Source: Clostridiales bacterium
Lineage (GTDB): Bacteria > Bacillota > Clostridia > Lachnospirales > Lachnospiraceae
Direction of reading: 5' to 3'
NCBI GenBank assembly: GCA_012523775.1
Contig: JAAYTK010000076.1
Location: 1 to 36,095 of the forward strand
DNA: 36,095 nucleotides
Below the pieces are notes generated by a model. The model had not been told where the DNA came from. It was given only the letters and a program-made list of their open reading frames with translations, and did not search any database. This document shows, piece by piece, positions 23,375 to 32,083 of the stretch. Both the position numbers and the translations under genes were made by a program. Every line of letters begins with the position of its first letter. The stretch's first letter is position 1.

Positions 23375-25078
23375 TCATTGTAGTTCAAACTGAGACTGAT
23401 ATATTTCCTGATATACGTCACAGGATTCCATTAATTTCTCATGGCTTCCATAGCCTACCATACGGCCGTCCTCCAACACCAGTATATTATCAAGCTTCAT
23501 AACCGAACTAATCCTCTGTGCAATAATAATGCTTGTAGTATCCTTGTGTTTTTCTCTTATGGCTTTTCTAAGCATGGAATCTGTCTTATAATCCAAAGCA
23601 CTGGATGAATCATCCAGTATAATTATCTCAGGATTCCCTGCGAGGGCTCTGGAAATAAACAGTCTCTGCTTTTGTCCTCCGCTGAGATTACTTCCCTTGA
23701 TGGATAACTTAAAGTCCAGCTTCTGCTCATACTCATCTATGAAGGAGGCGGCCTGTGCATCCCTTACCGCATCCATAGCCTGTTCTTTTGTTATCCCTCT
23801 GCCAAGATTTATATTTTCGTATATACTGTCTGCAAAAAGGACATCATTCTGAAATGCCACACCGAATTTCATCCTAAGGGTCTGCTTATCTATGCTTCTT
23901 ATATCTGTCCCATTAATTCTTATACTGCCGCTACCGACATCATAAAAACGCATCAGTAAATGTATCAGGGTAGTTTTTCCGGAACCCGTTGAACCGATTA
24001 TACCTAAGCTCTCTCCCTTTCTTATACCAAAGCTGACATTGGTTATGCATGGCTCCTTAGCGTAGGAAAAGCTTACATCATCGAACTCTATATGATACTC
24101 GGAATCCGTAGACGGTAACTCCATCTCGTGTAAGTCCTCCTCCGTATCAAGCACCTCCTCAATACGTATAGCCGAAGCCGTCGCCCTTGAAAGAATTATA
24201 AAAATTCTGGTTATCGCCATTACGGCGTGAAGCATAATCATAAAATATGATAAGAAAGCTACGATTTTTCCGGGTTCAGATGCTCCGCTGTTAACTCTGT
24301 AAGCTCCCACTACGACAACCAGTGTTAATCCTATGTTGAGCAAGAGGTTCATGGTAGGATGTGTTAAAGCCATTAAGGTTCCGGCCTCTATCTCCTTATC
24401 CACTACATCCTGATTGGCTGCATAAAATCTATTCTTTTCATATTTACCCTTTGACAGGGCCTTAATAACCCTGACACCGGTAATATTTTCCCTGACTACT
24501 CTGGTCATCTTGTCGGTGGTTTCCTGAAGCTTTGTGTATAATGGTATTCCTTTCTTTGAAACAAAAAAGACAATGAGTGAAAGAAACGGAAAGACAGCCA
24601 CAAGAATCAAAGTAAGCACCGGCTCCAGGGTACTTGTTATTATGATACCTCCGATTAATATAATCGGTGCCCTCACACCTATTCTTTGCATCATACCTAT
24701 CATATGATGAATATTATAGGTATCGGTAGTCATGCGGGCTTCGAGAGACGGTATGGTAAAATAGTTTAACTGTCTTCCGGAAAGGCTCAATATCTTTTCA
24801 AAAAGGTCATGGCGCAAAGCCTCGGTAGTATCCCTTGCCACCTTGGCCGCCATACGGTTTGCAATAACGTTAAAGGTTCTTGCTCCAACTGACAGAGCAA
24901 TCATTACAAGCCCCCATAATAAAATCATATTTAACTCATTAAGCGGAATTATATCATCTATAATAAACGCCAACACCCATGGAAGACCCAGATCCATGAA
25001 TGTACCCAACACCTTAATTAATAATCCAACTGCCATTTTAAAATAGAAAGGTTTTAAATATGCGAATACTCTCTTCAA
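23375..25078 (-). CDS. Heterodimeric ABC exporter subunit with degenerate ATP site
   Basis: The 567-residue half-transporter has a membrane domain in residues 1-300 and an ATPase domain in 330-567. Walker A is GSTGSGKT (362-369) and the signature LSGGQ (465-469) is intact. Walker B ends in D489-D490 instead of D-E, and the switch histidine is Gln521 (IAQRISS). It therefore contributes its signature to the active site of the partner while its own site is non-hydrolytic. It is the first gene of a two-gene operon. Both subunits have typical exporter lengths. Confidence 0.93.
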   Translation of the reverse strand: MKRVFAYLKPFYFKMAVGLLIKVLGTFMDLGLPWVLAFIIDDIIPLNELNMILLWGLVMIALSVGARTFNVIANRMAAKVARDTTEALRHDLFEKILSLSGRQLNYFTIPSLEARMTTDTYNIHHMIGMMQRIGVRAPIILIGGIIITSTLEPVLTLILVAVFPFLSLIVFFVSKKGIPLYTKLQETTDKMTRVVRENITGVRVIKALSKGKYEKNRFYAANQDVVDKEIEAGTLMALTHPTMNLLLNIGLTLVVVVGAYRVNSGASEPGKIVAFLSYFMIMLHAVMAITRIFIILSRATASAIRIEEVLDTEEDLHEMELPSTDSEYHIEFDDVSFSYAKEPCITNVSFGIRKGESLGIIGSTGSGKTTLIHLLMRFYDVGSGSIRINGTDIRSIDKQTLRMKFGVAFQNDVLFADSIYENINLGRGITKEQAMDAVRDAQAASFIDEYEQKLDFKLSIKGSNLSGGQKQRLFISRALAGNPEIIILDDSSSALDYKTDSMLRKAIREKHKDTTSIIIAQRISSVMKLDNILVLEDGRMVGYGSHEKLMESCDVYQEIYQSQFELQ

Positions 25079-25156
25079 TCTTTTTCCTCCGTAGGATTGA
25101 ATTTTTGATACAAATATAATCTTATCACTTGTCCCAATAAATAGTCAAGAAAACAA

Positions 25157-25205
25157 AGATAAAGGAGATACACCTCCTGATAACCCAGGAACATCTCCTT
25201 TATCT
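25157..25205 (-). terminator. Strong intrinsic terminator of the activase-like gene
   Basis: AGATAAAGGAGAT (25157-25169) pairs perfectly with ATCTCCTTTATCT (25193-25205), with an inner TCCTG/CAGGA hairpin. On the minus strand a TTTGTTTTCTT run follows. It lies 16 nt after the stop of the 1414-residue gene. Confidence 0.9.
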
Positions 25206-25221
25206 GTACTTATATTATTAT

Positions 25222-28200
25222 TTAATATCCCATAAAAGCATTAGCTAACATTAGTTTAATACGATTTAACTGATTTACCGCAGATATTCCCGGATCATAG
25301 TCAATAGGAATGATATTGGCAGACGGATAGAGCTCCTTAACGGGCTTTATCATACCCTTTCCTGTCACATGATTGGGCAGGCATGCCAATGGCTGTACAC
25401 AGATTATATTTTTTGCTCCCTGTTCAATAAACTCTATCATCTCGGCTGTAACCAGCCAACCCTCTCCGGTTTGATTTCCTAAAGAAAGCACCCTGGACGC
25501 CATATCCGCCAGCTCATTAATAGGAGTTGGAGGAGTAAATCTATTGCTCTTTTCAAGCTCCCTTCTCATAATATTTCGAAATCCCTGCATGTATTTACCT
25601 GCAATATCACTGAGGGTTTTATTCAGCTTCTTCCCGGCAAGATATCTGTATCTGAATCGTGCATTATAAGAAGAATATAAGAGATAATCCATAAGATCAG
25701 GTACAACGGCTTCTGCTCCTTCCCGTTCAATTATATCTACAATATCGTTATTGGCAGTGGGATGATATTTCACCAGGATTTCTCCTACCACACCCACCTT
25801 GGGTTTCTTAATGTCCAATAATTCCAGTCTGTCAAATTCTCTTACTATGGCTTTTATATTTGATTTGAAAGTTCTGAAACTGCAGTCCCTGACATTATCC
25901 TTTGCCTTTTCCATCCACTTTTCATACAGTAGATTTGCCGAGCCGGGAAACCTTTCATAGGGTCTTGTCCTATAAAGGACTCTCATAAACAGATCCCCAT
26001 AGGAAAGTGCCATTATGCTTCTGTTAACTAATCCTATGGAATATCTGAAGCCGGGTTGTTTATCAAGACCTACGGTATTAACGGATATCAACGGTATATC
26101 AGGAAAGCCTGCCTGCCTAAGACCCAGCTTTAAAAGTGCCAGATAATTTGTCGCTCTGCAGCCTCCGCCGCTTTGGGTAATAATAACCGAGGTTCTCTCA
26201 GGATTATATAATCCCGATTTTAGTGCTTTTATTATCTGTCCCACCATTATCACAGCCGGATAGCATGCATCATTATTGACATATTTCAGGCCCTCATCCA
26301 CGGCCGTACGATCCATAGCAGGCAGAATCTCAAGTCTGTATCCGCTCATCCAAGCAGCTTCCCTGAGTAATTCGAAATGAATCGGTGCCATTTGCGGTGC
26401 CAGAATGGTATGTGTACTTCGCATAGCCTTTGTGAATACGGAATTCTTATACTTAATATCTTCTCTTCCGGGCTGATAACCCTTCTTTTCTCTCTCCTGT
26501 ATGGCAGCTATAAGAGAGCGTATTCTGATTCTTGCAGCACCAAGATTATTCCCCTCATCTATCTTAAGTATCGTATATATCTTTCCGACCGATGCCAGTA
26601 TTTCTCCAATCTGATCAGAGGTGACCGCATCCAGGCCACATCCGAAGGAATTTAGTTGGACCAGCTCCAAATACGGCTCCTTAGTTGCCAAATAAGCCGC
26701 TCTGTAAAGCCTCGAATTATAAGTCCATTGATCGACCACCCTAAGCTTAAAGTCAAAATCAGCCAGATGGGCAATACTGTCCTCCGTCAGTACTGCCAGA
26801 CCATAGGAGGATATAAGCTCGGCTATACCATGATTTATCTCGGGGTCAACATGATAAGGCTTACCGCATAGAATTACACCCCTCTTATCTTTATCTCTAA
26901 GAAGCTCCAGGGCTTCTTCTCCCTTCTGTCTGATGTCCTGTCTATACTTCTCCCTTTCCTTACATGCGGCGTTGACAGCCTCCTTTGCCTCCTTTATGGT
27001 CACACCGAAATTCTTAAATTCTTCGTATATTCTTTTTATTAATACTCTTTCATTATCTAAAGATAAAAACGGAGCGATAAATTTAATATGCCGAAACTTT
27101 ATTTCATCAATATTATTCTTGACAACCTCAGGATAGGATATAACGATAGGGCAATTATAATGATTGCTGACATCCCTATACTCTTTCTTTTCATATACTA
27201 TTGAGGGATAGAAAATGGTATTTACTCCTCTATCTATAAGACTCAGAATATGTCCGTGACAAAGCTTTGCCGGATAACAGGTGGATTCAGAAGGAATTGT
27301 CTCTAAACCCTTTTCATAAATGCTCTTATTCGAATGCTGAGAGAGTATTACCCTAAAGCCCAGATTGGTTAGAAGTGTAAACCAAAACGGATAATTCTCA
27401 TACATATTCAGGACCCTGGGAATTCCGATAACACCCCGTTTTGCCTTGGATAGAGGCAGTGGGCTATATCCAAATGTCCGCCTGTATTTATATTCATATA
27501 GGTTTGGAAGCTTCTTATCCCGATTTACTTCAGCCCCGCTTCCTTTCTCACATCTGTTACCACTGATAAAGCTTTCACCGTTTGAAAAAATATTAACGGT
27601 TAGCAGACAATTGTTTGTGCATTTCTCACATCTTCTGCATGAGGAACTCATACTGAAATCAGATAGGGCCTCATAGGATAAAATTGACGAATTTTCCTCC
27701 TTACCCTCCCATGTCTCATATTCCTTAGAGTACAACGCCGCACCGTAGGCTCCCATCAAGCCTGCAATCTCAGGTCGAATCACCGTTCTTCCCAATATAA
27801 GCTCCATTGCCCTTAGTACTGAATCATTATAAAATGTACCGCCCTGTACTACGATGTTTTTTCCCAGGTCCTTTTCGTTTCTTACCTTTATAACCTTATA
27901 GAGAGCATTTTTTATGACCGAATATGCCAGACCTGCCGACAAATCAGATATATCGGCTCCTTCCTTTTGCGCCTGCTTAACTTTAGAATTCATAAATACG
28001 GTGCATTTGGTTCCCAAATCCACCGGTGCTTTTGCCAATAATCCCAGCCTCGAAAATTCCTCCACAGGTATGTTAAGTGAGGAAGCAAAGCTTTCTAAAA
28101 ATGACCCACATCCGGATGAGCATGCCTCATTAAGAAGAATACTGTCTATTGCATTGTTCTTAATCCTCAGGCATTTCATATCCTGTCCACCGATATCCAG

Positions 28201-29466
28201 AATAAAATCCACCCCGGGTTGAAAAAACTCAGCCGCTTTATAGTGAGCAATGGTCTCTATTATTCCATAGTCCACATGAAAGGCTGCCTTCATCAGTGCT
28301 TCACCGTATCCTGTTACCGTGGACTTAATTATATTTACCCCTTCGGGGAGCTTCTTATATAAATCCCTTAATATTGATACCAGTTTTAGAATCGGATTAC
28401 CTTCATTTCTTGAATATTCGGAATACAGGATCTCTCCTTCTTCACCGATAAGCACCGCCTTAGTGGTGGTTGAACCGGCATCGATACCCAGATAAGCCTT
28501 ACCCTTATATTCGGACAGATTCCCATATTTTACTCTTGCATTTTCATGACGTGATTTAAATAGTTCATATTGTTCCGTATTGGAAAACAGCGGAGAAAGG
28601 GTAACTATATCCTCATCTTTTCTGTTGATGATTTTCTGTGCTTTATTATAAATATCCTCTAATCTTAAGACTCTCTCTTTTCTTCCCCATAATGCTGCCC
28701 CTATGGCCGCATATAACTGTGAGTTCTCAGGACATACGGCCTCTTTGCATGAATCCTTAAGACTCAATATGAACTGCTTCCTAAGTTCAGATAAAAAAAA
28801 GAAGGGCCCACCAAGAAATGCCACTCTTCCCATAATGGGCTTACCGCATGACAAGCCTCCAATCGTCTGATTAACCACCGCCTGGAATATGGATGCCGCT
28901 ATATCCTCCTTTCTTGCGCCCTCATTTATTAAGGGCTGTATATCCGTCTTTGCAAATACCCCACAGCGTGAGGCTATGGGATATATAACCTTACTGTCCT
29001 TGGCATATTCATTAAGACCGGCGGCATCGGTATTTAAGAGTGCAGCCATCTGATCGATAAATGCACCCGTACCACCTGCACAGCTACCATTCATCCGCTG
29101 CTCAACCGTACCCTTAAAATAAGTTATCTTGGCATCCTCGCCTCCAAGCTCTATAACAACATCGGTCAGGGGAATAAATGTCCTAACCGCAACCGAACAG
29201 GCAATTACCTCCTGTATAAAAGCCAGACCAAGCCATTTTGACACAGAAAGACCGCCGGAGCCTGTTATAGCAACATTACAGCGTATATTTCCAAGCTCCC
29301 TGTAGCATTCGCTAATCAATCTGACCACGCAATTGGTCATATCAGAATAATGACGCTCATATGATTGGTAAATAAGCTTCTTTTCTTCCAGAACCGCTAT
29401 CTTAACGGTTGTTGAACCAATATCAATGCCTATATTAAACACATTACCCATGCCAGAACCTGTCAT
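25222..29466 (-). CDS. Giant acyl-CoA dehydratase activase-like protein (double BadF/HgdC + DUF2229 + HgdB-like)
   Basis: The protein has 1414 residues. Two ASKHA ATPase domains of the BadF/BadG/HgdC type lie in tandem: GIDIGSTTVK (13-22) with Cys129 (GSCAGGTGAF) and Cys168 (SRCGVF), and GIDAGSTTTK (326-335) with Cys448, Cys452 and Cys487. A CxxCxxCxxxC cluster (609, 612, 615, 619) could hold an extra iron-sulfur centre. A DUF2229-like region follows (from ~677, VIGIPRVLNMYENYPFW). The C-terminal part (from ~885, GKPYHVDPEINHG) resembles dehydratase subunits. True activases couple ATP hydrolysis to electron transfer; the role of this fused family is unknown. The start follows AGGAG. Confidence 0.9.
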   Translation of the reverse strand: MTGSGMGNVFNIGIDIGSTTVKIAVLEEKKLIYQSYERHYSDMTNCVVRLISECYRELGNIRCNVAITGSGGLSVSKWLGLAFIQEVIACSVAVRTFIPLTDVVIELGGEDAKITYFKGTVEQRMNGSCAGGTGAFIDQMAALLNTDAAGLNEYAKDSKVIYPIASRCGVFAKTDIQPLINEGARKEDIAASIFQAVVNQTIGGLSCGKPIMGRVAFLGGPFFFLSELRKQFILSLKDSCKEAVCPENSQLYAAIGAALWGRKERVLRLEDIYNKAQKIINRKDEDIVTLSPLFSNTEQYELFKSRHENARVKYGNLSEYKGKAYLGIDAGSTTTKAVLIGEEGEILYSEYSRNEGNPILKLVSILRDLYKKLPEGVNIIKSTVTGYGEALMKAAFHVDYGIIETIAHYKAAEFFQPGVDFILDIGGQDMKCLRIKNNAIDSILLNEACSSGCGSFLESFASSLNIPVEEFSRLGLLAKAPVDLGTKCTVFMNSKVKQAQKEGADISDLSAGLAYSVIKNALYKVIKVRNEKDLGKNIVVQGGTFYNDSVLRAMELILGRTVIRPEIAGLMGAYGAALYSKEYETWEGKEENSSILSYEALSDFSMSSSCRRCEKCTNNCLLTVNIFSNGESFISGNRCEKGSGAEVNRDKKLPNLYEYKYRRTFGYSPLPLSKAKRGVIGIPRVLNMYENYPFWFTLLTNLGFRVILSQHSNKSIYEKGLETIPSESTCYPAKLCHGHILSLIDRGVNTIFYPSIVYEKKEYRDVSNHYNCPIVISYPEVVKNNIDEIKFRHIKFIAPFLSLDNERVLIKRIYEEFKNFGVTIKEAKEAVNAACKEREKYRQDIRQKGEEALELLRDKDKRGVILCGKPYHVDPEINHGIAELISSYGLAVLTEDSIAHLADFDFKLRVVDQWTYNSRLYRAAYLATKEPYLELVQLNSFGCGLDAVTSDQIGEILASVGKIYTILKIDEGNNLGAARIRIRSLIAAIQEREKKGYQPGREDIKYKNSVFTKAMRSTHTILAPQMAPIHFELLREAAWMSGYRLEILPAMDRTAVDEGLKYVNNDACYPAVIMVGQIIKALKSGLYNPERTSVIITQSGGGCRATNYLALLKLGLRQAGFPDIPLISVNTVGLDKQPGFRYSIGLVNRSIMALSYGDLFMRVLYRTRPYERFPGSANLLYEKWMEKAKDNVRDCSFRTFKSNIKAIVREFDRLELLDIKKPKVGVVGEILVKYHPTANNDIVDIIEREGAEAVVPDLMDYLLYSSYNARFRYRYLAGKKLNKTLSDIAGKYMQGFRNIMRRELEKSNRFTPPTPINELADMASRVLSLGNQTGEGWLVTAEMIEFIEQGAKNIICVQPLACLPNHVTGKGMIKPVKELYPSANIIPIDYDPGISAVNQLNRIKLMLANAFMGY

Positions 29467-29565
29467 CTTTCCACTCCTGAAAACATACTTAGTAATAGTC
29501 CCTTACTTATGTATTATTTACAAAGTAGAAAAAATCATTCATGACAAATTCTGCCAGGCTAAATC

Positions 29566-30177
29566 TTAAATTATAACGCCGAGTTTATTTAGTTCATCAA
29601 TCGCCTGGTCGATATTTTTAAACCGAATCGCATTAAACCCAAAGTCGGAGGCTGCCTTTACATTCTCTTTCATATCATCTAAAAATACTGCCTCGCACGG
29701 TTTGATTCTATATTTATTTACAAAGGCTTCAAATATTCCTCTCTCCGGCTTTACATAACCGGTTTCGTATGATATGACCCCTCCGTCTACATACCTAAAA
29801 AACTCAAAATTATCCTTTGCATATTTGAAATTAGCCTTTCCGTAATTGGATAACAAATATACCGGATATCCACTCCTTTTTATTCTGCATACAAAATCAG
29901 AGGCATAGTCATATTCCCGGACTATTTCATAGCTGTTTAAAAGAAATTTCCTTATATCGTCGGCAATCTCAGGATCTTCATTTACAAATTTGGCGATTAT
30001 GGCCTCATCTATGGTATCACTGTTACTTCTGTCAATTTCTCTCCATAATATATTCTCCACAGTGACCCTGCTGAGTCTTTTTATGAGATTATTCTCATAG
30101 CCTTTCTCTTTCATATAACCGATATAGTCAAAGCCTGCCAATACATTGCCGATATCCAGTATAACAGTATTAATCAT
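29566..30177 (-). CDS. HAD-superfamily hydrolase (YihX-like phosphatase)
   Basis: The protein has 203 residues from the ATG at 30177. Motif I is VILDIGNVL: nucleophile Asp, with Gly where DxD enzymes have the acid/base Asp, as in YihX-like members that also show DxGN. The helical cap is residues ~20-85. YLLSNYGK is motif II, Lys in YVKPERGIFEAF is motif III, and AVFLDDMKENVKAASDFG is motif IV. YihX-type enzymes dephosphorylate sugar phosphates; substrate here is unknown. A start at 30198 is possible but lacks a ribosome binding site, whereas GAGG precedes 30177. It follows the ABC-F gene by only ~23 nt. Confidence 0.88.
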   Translation of the reverse strand: MINTVILDIGNVLAGFDYIGYMKEKGYENNLIKRLSRVTVENILWREIDRSNSDTIDEAIIAKFVNEDPEIADDIRKFLLNSYEIVREYDYASDFVCRIKRSGYPVYLLSNYGKANFKYAKDNFEFFRYVDGGVISYETGYVKPERGIFEAFVNKYRIKPCEAVFLDDMKENVKAASDFGFNAIRFKNIDQAIDELNKLGVII

Positions 30178-30200
30178 CGATTTATCCTCATCCTTCATAA

Positions 30201-31784
30201 TTATAGTATTATCTCTTTGGTAGCTATTCTCTCAGTAAATGCCCTATCATGCTCTACAAACACTATGGTTGGACAAAACTCCAATATCAGCTCTTCAATC
30301 TGTACTCTGGAAAAAACATCTACAAAGTTCAAGGGCTCGTCCCATATGAATAAATGGGCAGGCTCCGAAAGACTTTTTGCCAGCAAAACCTTCTTTTTCT
30401 GTCCCTGACTGAAGTATCTGATATCCTTGTCAAACTGGTCTCTCTCCATATCAAGCTGTCGAAGCACTGTCTTGAATATGGTCTCATCCAGCCCATACTT
30501 AACCGAAAAATCGGTTAACGAGCCTTCCAGGTATGATGTATCCTGTGACACATATGATATCTTAAGCCCCCGTGCTATATAGACATCACCGGTATGCTTA
30601 ATCTTCTTACCAAGAAGCAGTTTTATTAAGGTGGATTTCCCCGAACCGTTCTTTCCCCTTATTGCTATCCTGTCATTGGTCCTTAAAAGCAGATTTATAT
30701 CAGAAGCAATTTCATTTTTCCCATAAAATAAGCTTACATCCCCAAGCTCTATCAGTCTTTTACTGTGAAAGGGCAATATATTCATTTTTAAAGGGTCTGC
30801 CTGCTCAATATTCTTAAGTAATTCCTTCTTGTCCTCTATTGCGTCCAACTTTCTGCTTTCAATTGCCTTGGCACGCTTCATCATCTTGGCTGACTTATGT
30901 CCAACGTAGCCTCTGTCAAACACATGACCACCGATTTTCGACGTTTCTATTTTATCTGACCATCCCGCCGTTCTCCTGGCAGCCATGGTCAGAGAAGCTA
31001 TCTCCTTTTTAAGCTGCCTGTTTCTCTCAATCTCATAATTATCCTGCAGAGTTTTATTATGATACCAGGAAGAAAAGTTGCCCTTTTGCAGCTCAATATT
31101 GGTTCGGTTGATGGAAAGCACATGATCGATACATTTATCGAGAAATGCCCTATCATGGGATACAAGGATGAACCCGTCTTTAGATTGCAGATAATCAGCC
31201 AGTACATCTCTCCCCTCCATATCCAGATGGTTAGTAGGCTCATCTATTAGGAGAAAATTATTTTTCTTGAGAAACAGAGCCGCCAGCATTATCTTTGTAC
31301 GCTCTCCGAAGCTTAGTGTGGCAAAGGGTCTGGTAAGCACCGACAAATCAACCAGGAGTTTGCCCAACTCCCTTTCAATTAGCTCCTCAATTATATATCC
31401 GTCATGGTTCTGATACAGCTCCTGAAGCTCTCCATATCTGTCCATGCAATCGGACTTCCCCTGCTGATACTCTTCAAGACACCTCCCCATTTCCTCTTCC
31501 CATTCTCTGAAGGGTGCAATTATATCCTTGATCACCTCTAGGGTTATCCTGTTTTCATTCTCTACCTCATATGGAAAATAATCAAAATTTACGGAAGTCG
31601 TTATGCTTCCTCTATATTCATATTTACCCATTAAAAGATTCAGAAAGGTGGTTTTTCCTCTGCCGTTTCTTCCTATGAATCCAAGCTTCCAGTCTGTATC
31701 AATCTGAAAGCTGACATTATTAAATATCATATCATAGGCCGTGTCATAGCTAAAGGATAAGTTATTCACTGTAATCTGCGACAA
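30201..31784 (-). CDS. ABC-F ribosomal protection ATPase, Lsa/CplR-like
   Basis: The 527-residue soluble protein has two ATPase domains and no membrane spans. Domain 1: Walker A GRNGRGKT, signature LSFGERTK, LLIDEPTNHLD. A charged interdomain linker (about 240-340) is the arm that reaches the peptidyl-transferase centre. Domain 2: Walker A GKNGSGKS, signature FSQGQKKK, FIWDEPLNFVDVFSR. The WDEPLN-x-x-DV segment and the short C-terminus place it near Lsa-type proteins, which give lincosamide, streptogramin A and pleuromutilin protection. Resistance is inferred. The start is TTG at 31784 behind AAAGGAGGT. An elaborate attenuator-like leader precedes it. Confidence 0.9.
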   Translation of the reverse strand: MSQITVNNLSFSYDTAYDMIFNNVSFQIDTDWKLGFIGRNGRGKTTFLNLLMGKYEYRGSITTSVNFDYFPYEVENENRITLEVIKDIIAPFREWEEEMGRCLEEYQQGKSDCMDRYGELQELYQNHDGYIIEELIERELGKLLVDLSVLTRPFATLSFGERTKIMLAALFLKKNNFLLIDEPTNHLDMEGRDVLADYLQSKDGFILVSHDRAFLDKCIDHVLSINRTNIELQKGNFSSWYHNKTLQDNYEIERNRQLKKEIASLTMAARRTAGWSDKIETSKIGGHVFDRGYVGHKSAKMMKRAKAIESRKLDAIEDKKELLKNIEQADPLKMNILPFHSKRLIELGDVSLFYGKNEIASDINLLLRTNDRIAIRGKNGSGKSTLIKLLLGKKIKHTGDVYIARGLKISYVSQDTSYLEGSLTDFSVKYGLDETIFKTVLRQLDMERDQFDKDIRYFSQGQKKKVLLAKSLSEPAHLFIWDEPLNFVDVFSRVQIEELILEFCPTIVFVEHDRAFTERIATKEIIL

Positions 31785-31815
31785 GGCTGTCCTACCTCCT
31801 TTATGTGATACTTAC

Positions 31816-31854
31816 AAAAAGAAAACACCACAAGAAATTATATTCCTGTGGTGT
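31816..31854 (-). terminator. Leader terminator of the ABC-F gene
   Basis: On the minus strand ACACCACAGGAA (31854-31843) pairs with TTCTTGTGGTGT (31836-31825), a 12-bp stem with one G-U pair and loop TATAAT, followed by TTTTCTTTTT. It lies between the promoter and the coding region, so it controls readthrough. Confidence 0.92.
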
Positions 31855-31870
31855 AATAAGCATCAATAAG

Positions 31871-31939
31871 TCAATATGTACGCATATTGAACCAATGTGT
31901 ATATTTGGAATGATAATTTCTTGCAATAAAATAATGCAT
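31871..31939 (-). CDS. Leader peptide upstream of the ABC-F gene (22 residues)
   Basis: The ATG at 31939 is preceded by AGGA with a 6-nt gap. The peptide begins MHYFIARNYH and ends FNMRTY. Codons 6-11 (31923-31907) contain the segment that pairs alternatively with an upstream repeat or with the terminator, so translation of this ORF would directly affect RNA folding. The start region can be occluded in a hairpin (AATGC/GCATT and CTTAT/ATAAG). It is aromatic and basic, with no known match. Confidence 0.6.
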   Translation of the reverse strand: MHYFIARNYHSKYTHWFNMRTY

Positions 31940-32028
31940 ACTTATCCTAATGAATAAGCTTAATCGCATTATTGGATATTAAAGAACCTATTCTTTGCAA
32001 GAAATTTAGAACATTCCGTCAACCTCAC
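31907..32028 (-). promoter_or_regulatory. Attenuator leader: mutually exclusive RNA pairings
   Basis: Segment 1 (32006-31995, AATTTCTTGCAA on the minus strand) is exactly complementary over 12 bp to segment 2 (31926-31915, TTGCAAGAAATT). Segment 2, extended to CAAGAAATTATCATTCC (31923-31907), is also complementary with one bulged C to GGAATATAATTTCTTG (31846-31831) of the terminator. Pairing 1:2 permits termination; pairing 2:3 blocks it. A minimal ORF ATG-TTC-TAA (32014-32006) behind GAGG ends at segment 1. Confidence 0.75.
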
Positions 32029-32046
32029 TTATTATTTATTGAATTT

Positions 32047-32075
32047 ATATTATCATTTATATATAACTTAGTCAA
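32047..32075 (-). promoter_or_regulatory. Promoter of the ABC-F leader
   Basis: On the minus strand TTGACT (32070-32075) is followed after 17 nt by TAATAT (32047-32052), or after 15 nt by GATAAT. It lies just downstream of the transglycosylase stop and gives the ABC-F/HAD unit its own start. Confidence 0.6.
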
Positions 32076-32083
32076 TATTTACA

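Noticed and set aside
31995-32006. The 12-bp inverted repeat as a transposon end or insertion footprint
   Set aside because: There is no transposase or target duplication, and both arms fit an RNA switch with a third complementary segment at the terminator.
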